Shown: positions 1 to 7,165 of the stretch, in pieces
Layout: each line of letters begins with the position of its first letter
Position numbering within the stretch: the stretch's first letter is position 1
Source of the DNA: Bacteriovoracaceae bacterium
GTDB taxonomy: Bacteria > Bdellovibrionota > UBA1018
DNA: 7,512 nucleotides
Assembly: GCA_947446835.1 (NCBI GenBank)
Contig: CANFHS010000117.1
Coordinates: forward strand, 1 to 7,512
Direction of reading: 5' to 3'
The notes under the pieces: generated by a model
The model's database searches: none
Told to the model about the DNA's origin: nothing
The model's input: the letters and a program-made list of their open reading frames with translations, nothing else
Translations under genes and position numbers: made by a program

Positions 1-114
1 GAAGATCCACATTCCAAACTTGGCGGCCTCGAACTGGGCCTCCATCGATTCGAAGTGGTGAGCCTGGGCCGGATGATGGTGGCCGTGGATCGCCTCAGCG
101 TGGGTGCTGGACAT
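1..114 (-). CDS. coxC: Cytochrome c oxidase subunit III, N-terminal fragment (runs off the window)
   Basis: Only the first 38 codons are present and the gene continues past position 1. The reading frame is open from the ATG at 114-112 to the window edge. The translation starts with a His-rich stretch (H10, H12-14, H19-20) and ends in FEAAKFGMWIF at residues 28-38, the entry to the first membrane helix of subunit III, where EAAKFGMWxF is a family hallmark. A strong GAGGAG ribosome site lies at 128-123, 8 bases upstream of the ATG, and overlaps the coxA stop codon (TGAGGAG), so translation is probably coupled to coxA. Subunit III binds no metal; in related oxidases it stabilises the catalytic core. 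The identification rests on a short stretch plus its place directly after coxA. Confidence 0.88.
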   Translation of the reverse strand, partial: MSSTHAEAIHGHHHPAQAHHFESMEAQFEAAKFGMWIF

Positions 115-126
115 GGTTGTCTCTCC

Positions 127-1710
<1,584 letters not shown>

Positions 1711-1724
1711 GGTTCAGCTCCTCT

Positions 1725-2747
1725 TCACTTCACGCTTTTGATGTACGCAAGAATGGCATTCAGCTCCGCCTCGGTGAGCAGACCCTTGAAGGTCGGCATC
1801 ACGGGCTGGAAGCCTTTGACGATCTTGGCGTTCGGGTTTTCGATGGACTCACGCAGGTAGTTCTCGTCGGCGAGCCAGTTCTTGCCGTCGACGGTGGCCA
1901 CCTGGCTCTGGAACAGGCCCTTGTAGCTGGGACCGACCTTCGCCGAACCGTCGGCCGAGTGGCAGGCGATGCAGCCCTTGGTCTCGGTCAGCTTCTTGCC
2001 CTGCTCGGCCAAGGAGCCCACGGTCGCGCTCGCGGCCACCAGGCGCACCTGGTCACGCATGGCCACGGACTGGGCAGGTTCCTGACCGGCCACCGGGATG
2101 TTCTCGAACTTCTTGCCGGCTTTCCAGGCTTCGAAGTCCTCGGGCGACAGGGCCACGACCTGGGCCAGCATCTGCGAGTGCGAGGTGCCGCAGTACTCGG
2201 TGCAGAACACCTGGTGCTTGCCGGGGACGTTGGCCTCGAACCACACCGAAGTGTACATGCCGGGCACCACGTCCGACTTCACGCGGAAGTTGGGAATGAA
2301 GAAGCCGTGGAGCACGTCTTCCGAGCTCATCACCAGCTTCACCGGCTTGTTGACCGGGACATAAACCTCGTTGATCGTGGTCCGGCCCGTCTCGGGGTAC
2401 TGGAACTGCCAGAGCCACTGCTTGCCGACGACCCGGATTTCCATGGCGTCGGAAGGCGCGCGGCTCATCTTGTTGTAAACGACGTAGCCCCACACGAAGA
2501 TGATGAGCAGAAGGGCCGTCGGAATCGCGGTCCAGAGGGCCTCGAGCAGGTGGTTGCCGGTGATGTACTTGGGCTTGGCGCCCATCTTGGCCCGATACGC
2601 CACGGCCAGGTAGACCATTCCGCCCACGATGAGGACGAAGAAGAACACACTCAGCCAGACCAGGAAGTACCAAAGCAGATCCCAGCTGTGGGCGATTTCA
2701 GAACCCGATAGGGGCAAGCTCGCAGCATGAGCCTCGACGAAAAACAT
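1725..2747 (-). CDS. coxB: Cytochrome c oxidase subunit II with fused C-terminal cytochrome c domain (caa3)
   Basis: Electron-entry subunit (340 aa). Two membrane helices lie at about residues 23-50 and 66-91, with Glu69 between GNHLL and ALW at the usual K-channel entrance position. A periplasmic cupredoxin domain at about 100-205 includes the aromatic WLWQF patch (111-115). All CuA ligands are present: H147, C182, E184 (backbone), C186, H190 and M193. A linker rich in Ala and charged residues leads to a cytochrome c domain (about 246-340) with heme site C259-xx-C262-H263 and likely axial ligand M317 in PVMP. This fusion defines caa3 oxidases and removes the need for a soluble cytochrome at this step. 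I see no clear cleavable signal peptide; the N-terminus is only about 22 residues before helix 1. The gene starts 2 bases after the sco stop, with a GGAAAGGG-like ribosome site at 2764-2757, suggesting co-translation. Confidence 0.98.
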   Translation of the reverse strand: MFFVEAHAASLPLSGSEIAHSWDLLWYFLVWLSVFFFVLIVGGMVYLAVAYRAKMGAKPKYITGNHLLEALWTAIPTALLLIIFVWGYVVYNKMSRAPSDAMEIRVVGKQWLWQFQYPETGRTTINEVYVPVNKPVKLVMSSEDVLHGFFIPNFRVKSDVVPGMYTSVWFEANVPGKHQVFCTEYCGTSHSQMLAQVVALSPEDFEAWKAGKKFENIPVAGQEPAQSVAMRDQVRLVAASATVGSLAEQGKKLTETKGCIACHSADGSAKVGPSYKGLFQSQVATVDGKNWLADENYLRESIENPNAKIVKGFQPVMPTFKGLLTEAELNAILAYIKSVK

Positions 2748-2749
2748 GG

Positions 2750-3592
2750 CTATGAACCCTTTCCGTTCCTTCTTTGTTTGCGCCAGAAAACCATGAGGAA
2801 GGCACCGAACACAAGCACAGTTCCGGCGCCCCCCGCCTGCATCACCTTCATCAGGGTCAGCGAGTATTTTCGGGTGTCCGGATTGTATCGATAGCAGAAC
2901 AATACAATCCGATCGATGACGGTTCCAATCTTTCCGTCAGAAGCTTCCAAAAGAGCCAGACGAAGCTCTTTTTCCTGCCAGGATATTCCATACAGAGTCC
3001 GGGACAGTTTGCCCCCGGGGGTCAGGAGGAACAGCGCCGCACCATGCGCGAACTGCTTTTCCTTCTCGTCATACTTGAACTTGAAGCCCACTTCCCGGGC
3101 CACGCGCGAAATCTGGTCCTGCGTCCCCGTCAGGAAGTGCCAGCCCGAAGAGGCTTCGGGGCGCCCGTAGGAACGCAGGTAAGCTTCCTTCTTGGCGGCC
3201 GCCAGCGCCGGGGTCTCGCGCGGATCGATGCTGATCGAAACGATCTCGAACTTCTGGCCCGGGGTCCAGGCCAGGGGCTTCATCGAATCCACCAGGCCGT
3301 TGAGCAGGAAATTGCAGAGGTTCGGGCACTGGTAATAGACCAGCGACAGGATCACCGGCTTCTTGCCGCCGAAGTAGCGATCCAGGCGCACCTCGGCTCC
3401 GGTCTCGTCGCGGAACACCAGGTCCCGGATGGACACCTGCGCTCCCGATTTTTCATCGATCCCCACGTCCTGAAGCTGGGCCGGAATCTCCGTCGCCCGT
3501 GCGGAATGGGGCACCAGGACCGGGACGCTCAAAAAAAGAGCCCCAACCGAAAGCGCCGTGAGGGATTTTTGAATAAAGCCGGACAGTTTCAC
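2750..3592 (-). CDS. sco: Sco family copper chaperone with C-terminal membrane anchor
   Basis: Thioredoxin-fold protein (280 aa) expected to load or reduce the CuA site of CoxB in the periplasm. The copper motif is C89-P-N-L-C93, and the conserved His is H183 in FAHGAALF. SIDPRETP at 121-128 is typical of the family. Residues 1-33 look like a cleavable signal peptide (charged start, hydrophobic core, A31-R-A33 before Thr34). Unlike textbook Sco proteins of about 200 aa anchored by an N-terminal helix, this one has an extra C-terminal region with a hydrophobic helix at about 254-270, followed by a basic tail (RKQRR). Cys233 is an additional cysteine before that helix. The start codon is GTG, with AGGA at 3606-3603 ten bases upstream; the next in-frame Met (M104) would lose the copper motif. 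It is the first gene of the cox operon. GC falls to about 45% at 2881-3000, within this gene's 3' part. Confidence 0.95.
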   Translation of the reverse strand: MKLSGFIQKSLTALSVGALFLSVPVLVPHSARATEIPAQLQDVGIDEKSGAQVSIRDLVFRDETGAEVRLDRYFGGKKPVILSLVYYQCPNLCNFLLNGLVDSMKPLAWTPGQKFEIVSISIDPRETPALAAAKKEAYLRSYGRPEASSGWHFLTGTQDQISRVAREVGFKFKYDEKEKQFAHGAALFLLTPGGKLSRTLYGISWQEKELRLALLEASDGKIGTVIDRIVLFCYRYNPDTRKYSLTLMKVMQAGGAGTVLVFGAFLMVFWRKQRRNGKGS

Positions 3593-3765
3593 CTGGGACT
3601 GGTCCTAACCGGGCGTGATCGGCACTTTCAGCCAAAAGCGTAACACAACCACCAAAGTTTTGTGGCCAGACTTTCACCGATGCCCGCCCTTCCGTCAAGG
3701 GAAGAAACCCCCCGTTTTCACGGTTCTTTCAGACAGCCTCGAATCGTGCTAGCGCTCGCTCCACC
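3593..3765. promoter_or_regulatory. Divergent sco/ctaB intergenic region
   Basis: This 173-base spacer must hold the promoters for ctaB (plus) and for the sco-coxBAC operon (minus). For the minus strand the best candidate is TTGACG at 3698-3693, 17 bases from GAAAGT at 3675-3670 (good -35, poor -10). For the plus strand, TTTTCA at 3715-3720 lies 18 bases from TCGAAT at 3739-3744, which would start transcription only about 15 bases before the ctaB ATG. An imperfect 17-base dyad sits at 3649-3665. The placement of promoters somewhere here is secure from gene orientation; the individual boxes are guesses by eye. Confidence 0.5.
3649..3665. promoter_or_regulatory. Imperfect 17-bp dyad, possible operator
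   Basis: CCACCAAAGTTTTGTGG has seven of eight positions paired around a central G (mismatch at 3653/3661). It lies 57 bases upstream of the sco start and overlaps where transcription would begin from the candidate TTGACG/GAAAGT promoter. That position suits a repressor site, but no family-specific operator consensus is recognised and chance is possible. Confidence 0.25.
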
Positions 3766-4656
3766 ATGGCAAAATTCTCGGCCTACGCCGAGCTCTCGAA
3801 ATCCGGAATCGTCACACTGGTGCTGATCAGCGTGCTGGGTGGGTACTTGGCGGGCCACCCGCTCGAGGCGCCCTTCGAGCCCGGGCGGCTGCTCGTCACC
3901 CTGGTGGGGATCCTGTTCCTGGCCTCAGGCTCATCGGCCCTGAACCAGATCCAGGAAGTGCCTCGCGACAAGGCCATGCCCCGCACGGCCCAGCGGCCGC
4001 TCCCCAGCGGACGACTCACCTTGCGCGAGGCCTGGACCTTCGTGGCCAGTTGCCTCACCGCCGGACTGGGGTTGCTGGCCCTGCTGGGCGCCGCGCAGGT
4101 CTGGCTGGGAATCCTGGCCGTCGTTTCCTACAACGGCCTCTATACCCTGTGGTGGAAGCGCCATTGGTCCTATGCCGCAATTCCAGGAGCCATACCCGGT
4201 GCCCTGCCCATCCTCATGGGCTACGCGGCAGCCGACGGCTCGGTCCTGACCCGCGGCGGGCTGTACCTCTTTGCCTTGCTCTTCTTCTGGCAGATGCCCC
4301 ACTTCTGGGTCCTGGCCCTGAAATACCGGCAGGACTACGAGCAGGGCGGCTTCCCCACCCTGGCGGTCACCCACGGCGCGGGCCCCACCGTGACCCAGAT
4401 CGGCATCTGGTGCCTGGCCTACATCGCCCTGAGCCTGGCCGCCCCCCTGTTCCTCCAGGTCCACACCCTGTACCTGCTCATCACGCTGGCCATGGGGGGA
4501 AAGCTGCTCTGGGAACTGCGGGCTTTCGCACAAGCCCCCGAGAGCCGCAAATGGCTCCACTTCTTCCTTTGGGTGAACTTCAGCCTCATCGCCTACGTCG
4601 GAGCCGCGGTGGTGGACCTCTGGGGCGTCTACTTCCGGGCCTGGCTGACCGGCTGA
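3766..4656 (+). CDS. ctaB: Protoheme IX farnesyltransferase (heme O synthase)
   Basis: UbiA-family membrane prenyltransferase (296 aa, about nine hydrophobic segments) that attaches a farnesyl group to heme B to make heme O, the precursor of the heme A in CoxA. The first Asp-rich region reads N60-QIQ-E64-VPR-D68, followed by MPRTAQRPLPSG (71-82); Glu replaces the first Asp, as in other heme O synthases. The second region shows YTLWWKR (126-132), AIPGAIPGALP and MPHFWVLALKYRQDY (177-191), all family hallmarks. It is the only plus-strand gene here, convergent with actF and divergent from sco. The ATG fits the family N-terminus, but no Shine-Dalgarno sequence precedes it (CGCTCGCTCCACC), so initiation may depend on a very short leader. 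Sampled lines of this gene reach about 70% GC, somewhat above its neighbours. No heme A synthase (ctaA) is in the window. Confidence 0.96.
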   Translation: MAKFSAYAELSKSGIVTLVLISVLGGYLAGHPLEAPFEPGRLLVTLVGILFLASGSSALNQIQEVPRDKAMPRTAQRPLPSGRLTLREAWTFVASCLTAGLGLLALLGAAQVWLGILAVVSYNGLYTLWWKRHWSYAAIPGAIPGALPILMGYAAADGSVLTRGGLYLFALLFFWQMPHFWVLALKYRQDYEQGGFPTLAVTHGAGPTVTQIGIWCLAYIALSLAAPLFLQVHTLYLLITLAMGGKLLWELRAFAQAPESRKWLHFFLWVNFSLIAYVGAAVVDLWGVYFRAWLTG

Positions 4657-4692
4657 TCAGCCCCTCCCCGTCATGACCCTGCGGCCCTGCGT

Positions 4693-4722
4693 CCCGGGCG
4701 CCCGTAAAGCACAACGCCCGGG
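4693..4722. repeat. Alternative 8-bp hairpin sharing an arm with the terminator
   Basis: CCCGGGCG at 4693-4700 pairs perfectly with CGCCCGGG at 4715-4722 across a 14-base loop. The second arm is also the left arm of the hairpin at 4714-4749, so the two structures exclude each other. The same octamer recurs at 4741-4748. Confidence 0.5.
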
Positions 4723-4749
4723 CTGAACCTCTCGGTCCGGCCCGGGCGT
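4714..4749. terminator. GC-rich hairpin between convergent ctaB and actF, likely bidirectional terminator
   Basis: Perfect 10-base arms (4714-4723 and 4740-4749, ACGCCCGGGC / GCCCGGGCGT) continue inward through a G-T wobble, a G-C pair, one A/C mismatch and three more pairs, closing on a TCTC tetraloop (4730-4733). It lies 33 bases after the actF stop and 57 bases after the ctaB stop. On the minus strand the stem is followed by TGTGCTTTA, a weak T-rich run. On the plus strand only CTTGAG follows. It therefore looks better as the act operon terminator than as the ctaB terminator. Confidence 0.65.
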
Positions 4750-4782
4750 CTTGAGATGATCCAGCTTGAGCCGCTGGGCGGC

Positions 4783-5982
4783 TTACTGATGGTGGTGGTG
4801 CACCGACTCCGCGAGCCGCGGGTCGCCGATGGCCACGATGTTGTGCTTGGCCATGAAGCGGGACACTGCCAGGCCGAACAGACCCAGGAAGCCCAGCATC
4901 GTGCCGATCTCGATCCAGCCCACGCGGGGGCCTTCCTTGAACAGCTCCGGCTGCGACATCCACAGTACGTCGATCCACTGGGCGACGAGCATGAACACGC
5001 CCACGCCGACCAGCAGGCTCTCGTTGCGCTTGGAGTCGCGCGGCAGGAGCAGGAAGAACGGGGTCATGAACTTGCCCACCAGGAGGAACACGGTCACGTA
5101 GAACCACGAACCCTGCAGGCGGGTCATGAAGTAGCCGGTCTCTTCCGGAAGGTTGGCGTACCAGATCAGCATGAACTGCGAGAAGCCGATGTAGGCCCAG
5201 AACACGGTGAAGGCGAACATGAACTTGCCCAGGTCATGGACGTGGTTCTCGTTCACGATCCCGGCCAGGGTACCATTGCGCTTCAGCAGCACCGTCACGA
5301 TGCCCAGCAGCGCCAGCACCGAGTAGAACAGGCCCGCAAAGCAGTACACACCGAACATGGTGCTGTACCAGTGCGGATCCAGCGACATGAGCTGGTCAAA
5401 GCTCGCCATGGTGAACCCGATGGCGAAGATGAGCAGGAAGCCCGGGGCCAAGCCCTTGTTCTTGAGCGACAGCGCGTAGTCGCGGGTCACGTCCTGGGTG
5501 AGCGAATTGCCGACCAGCTTCCGGGTGAAGAAGTACAGCAGGCCCAGCGCCACCAGGTTGCGGACCATGAAGAAGGCGATGCTCAGGTAGCCCGCCTTGC
5601 CTTCCAGGATCACGTCGCCCTTGACCACCGAAGGATGGCTCCACTCGTAGATGTGGTGGATCCCGAAATACAGGATGGCGAAGGTCACCATGGCCACCGG
5701 AATGTAGGCCGTGAAGGCCTCGCTGATGCGGCGAACCGGAGCGCTCCACATGGCACTGGTCAGGAACTGGATCGACGCGAAGAACGCACCGCCCAGGGCC
5801 AGGCTCATGAAGAAGAAGTGGTTGTGGACAAAGCTGAACCAGGTGCGCTTGGCGTCGACCCCCAGGCCCGCGCCGAAGGCAACCACGCCCAGGGCAACGA
5901 ACACCATGAACCAGCTGCGGGTCTTGCCCGAGACCTGGAACGGACCGGGATTCCTGATTTCCATCGAATGACTGTGCTGCAT
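4783..5982 (-). CDS. actF: Alternative complex III subunit ActF (quinol:acceptor oxidoreductase membrane subunit)
   Basis: Integral membrane subunit (399 aa) of ACIII with about ten hydrophobic helices (roughly residues 24-43, 55-77, 91-113, 131-151, 179-197, 209-231, 253-275, 292-314, 322-343 and 356-377). ActF is a paralogue of the NrfD-like ActC in the other half of the complex. Family-like stretches include FDQLMSLDPHWYSTMFGVY (195-213), WYANLPEETGYF (274-285) and the C-terminal GDPRLAESVHHHHQ. The tail HHHH is natural sequence; related ActF proteins also end in His-rich tails. The ATG at 5982 has GAGGA 10 bases upstream, and the gap to actE is 20 bases. It is the last gene of the act operon here; the hairpin follows its TAA stop. 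The identification is firm from sequence character and gene order C-D-E-F. Confidence 0.95.
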   Translation of the reverse strand: MQHSHSMEIRNPGPFQVSGKTRSWFMVFVALGVVAFGAGLGVDAKRTWFSFVHNHFFFMSLALGGAFFASIQFLTSAMWSAPVRRISEAFTAYIPVAMVTFAILYFGIHHIYEWSHPSVVKGDVILEGKAGYLSIAFFMVRNLVALGLLYFFTRKLVGNSLTQDVTRDYALSLKNKGLAPGFLLIFAIGFTMASFDQLMSLDPHWYSTMFGVYCFAGLFYSVLALLGIVTVLLKRNGTLAGIVNENHVHDLGKFMFAFTVFWAYIGFSQFMLIWYANLPEETGYFMTRLQGSWFYVTVFLLVGKFMTPFFLLLPRDSKRNESLLVGVGVFMLVAQWIDVLWMSQPELFKEGPRVGWIEIGTMLGFLGLFGLAVSRFMAKHNIVAIGDPRLAESVHHHHQ

Positions 5983-6002
5983 AGGGCTTCCGTCCTCGAT
6001 TC

Positions 6003-6569
6003 TCAGCGGGCCAGGTCCTGGGTACGCTTCTCAACGTACTTCAGGTCGTCCGGAGTCGGGTTCTTCGCCTTCTGAAGGGCGCGAATGTAGTGGATGATCG
6101 CCCAGCGATCCTGCGGCGCGACCTGCGAGGCGTAGCTCGACATCAGGTTCTGACCGAGGGTGATCACGTTGTAGATCGAACCGTCCGCATAGTTCTTGAC
6201 CTTGTCCGACTGCAGGGAGGGCGGCCGGGGGTACTTGGGCACCACGTACCCGTCGCCTTCGCCATACGGGCCGTGGCACACGATGCAGTAGGTGTTGAAC
6301 AGCTGCTGCCCGCGGAGCAGGGCTTGCTTGGTGCGGGGAAGCGGATTGATGTGGAGCTTGCCCGCCTGGACCGGATCCAGGTTCTGGTAAGGGTAAGGCT
6401 CATAGCCGCGCGGGATCGTCCCTGCCACCGGCAGGCGCTGGATGCCTTCCTGCGCCTTGATGGCCGGGCTGAAGTGCATGTCCGGCATGTAATTGAAGTT
6501 CGGTTTCTCGTGCTTGCCGCAGCCCGCCAGAGCGAAGCCGAAGGCCACGACCAGTGCCAACTTTTTCAT
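6003..6569 (-). CDS. actE: Alternative complex III subunit ActE, monoheme cytochrome c lipoprotein
   Basis: Periplasmic electron carrier of ACIII. From the ATG at 6569 it is 188 aa: a lipoprotein signal peptide (MKKLALVVAFGFALAGC) with lipobox LAGC and lipidated Cys17, then one heme c site C95-xx-C98-H99 and a likely axial Met143 in NLMSSYASQV. The N-terminal half carries Pro/Tyr-rich segments (YMPDMHFSPAIKAQ, PYPYQN) typical of ActE. A GTG nine bases upstream is in frame, but the ATG is preferred. It overlaps the actD stop as TGATG, has GAGGGG 8 bases upstream, and gives a normal lipoprotein signal. The one-base overlap implies translational coupling to actD. The likely role is to take electrons from the ActB iron-sulfur/ActA heme chain and help pass them to the oxidase, but the order of transfer is not shown by sequence. 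Confidence 0.95.
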   Translation of the reverse strand: MKKLALVVAFGFALAGCGKHEKPNFNYMPDMHFSPAIKAQEGIQRLPVAGTIPRGYEPYPYQNLDPVQAGKLHINPLPRTKQALLRGQQLFNTYCIVCHGPYGEGDGYVVPKYPRPPSLQSDKVKNYADGSIYNVITLGQNLMSSYASQVAPQDRWAIIHYIRALQKAKNPTPDDLKYVEKRTQDLAR

Positions 6570-7165
6570 CAGAACCACCCCTCGGCGTAGACACTGCGGA
6601 CTTCGGAAGCGCCCAGCTTCTCGAGCAGCCCTTTGGCCTCGGCCTCGTCAAACCGCTTGTACTTGGCCTGCTTGGCCTGGCCCTTCTCGTCGTCCTCGGC
6701 CACCACGGGCGGCCGCTCGATGACGATCGCGAAGCGGTCACAAGTGACGCTCGGATCCACCGATTTGCGACGGGTGTTGGGAAGTCCGTTCAGCAGGAAC
6801 ATCGCGCCCACCGTCGAAAGGGCGGCGAAAAGCACCGTCAGTTCGAAGGTGATGGGAATGAAAGCCGGTCCCGAGTGGAACGGCTTGCCGCCCACGTTGA
6901 TCGGCCAATCCACTGCCGAGGTCCAGTACTGGAACAGGTAACCCAGGGTGCCACCGGTCAGGCCCGCGACGAACGTCACGAACGGGAGCGGCGAGCGCTT
7001 CAGCCCCTGAGCCGCCTCCAGACCGTGCACCGGGTACGGCGTGAAGCAGTCGAAGAACTGGTAGTTCTGGTCCCGCACCTTCTTGGTGGCCTCGATGAGG
7101 ACATGGGCATCATTGAAGAAACCGACCACTCCGGAGAGCTGCGGGGTCTGGGTTGCGTTAGCCAT
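6569..7165 (-). CDS. actD: Alternative complex III subunit ActD (DUF3341 membrane protein)
   Basis: Small ACIII membrane subunit without cofactors (198 aa from the ATG at 7165). A soluble N-terminal region carries the DUF3341 hallmark DCFTPYPVHGLEAA (39-52). Two membrane helices lie at about 61-81 and 103-125, linked by WPINVGGKPFHSGPAFIPITFE (87-108), with an acidic/Lys-rich C-terminal region (about 155-185). A GTG at 7171 is in frame, but it overlaps the perfect GGAGGT ribosome site at 7175-7170, so the ATG at 7165 is the sensible start despite a tight 4-base spacing. The gene overlaps the end of actC by 8 bases, its ribosome site lies inside actC, and its stop overlaps the actE start. In known ACIII structures this subunit helps bind ActC and ActF together; no catalytic residue is expected. 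Confidence 0.95.
   Translation of the reverse strand: MANATQTPQLSGVVGFFNDAHVLIEATKKVRDQNYQFFDCFTPYPVHGLEAAQGLKRSPLPFVTFVAGLTGGTLGYLFQYWTSAVDWPINVGGKPFHSGPAFIPITFELTVLFAALSTVGAMFLLNGLPNTRRKSVDPSVTCDRFAIVIERPPVVAEDDEKGQAKQAKYKRFDEAEAKGLLEKLGASEVRSVYAEGWF

Noticed and set aside
3637..3642. TACGCT on the minus strand as a -10 box for sco.
   Set aside because: No acceptable -35 hexamer lies 16-18 bases upstream.
3625..3731. Three copies of CTTTCA (3625-3630, 3671-3676, 3726-3731) in the sco/ctaB spacer.
   Set aside because: Spacing is uneven (46 and 55 bases) and the motif is short; finding some hexamer three times in 173 bases is only mildly unusual.
4651..4662. Perfect 12-bp palindrome GGCTGATCAGCC at the ctaB stop codon.
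   Set aside because: About two perfect 12-bp palindromes are expected by chance in a window this long, and there is no T-run after it to make a terminator.
4783..4803. HHHH near the ActF C-terminus as a cloning tag.
   Set aside because: Only four His followed by Gln and a natural stop, in an otherwise ordinary genomic operon with no vector sequence.
4756..6075. A 439-codon open frame on the plus strand antisense to actF.
   Set aside because: Same artefact as over coxA: polar low-complexity translation opposite a well-recognised membrane protein, with no domain.
6570..6578. GTG at 6578 as the actE start.
   Set aside because: It would lie inside actD with the ribosome site almost touching it, while the ATG at 6569 has proper spacing and gives a standard lipoprotein signal.
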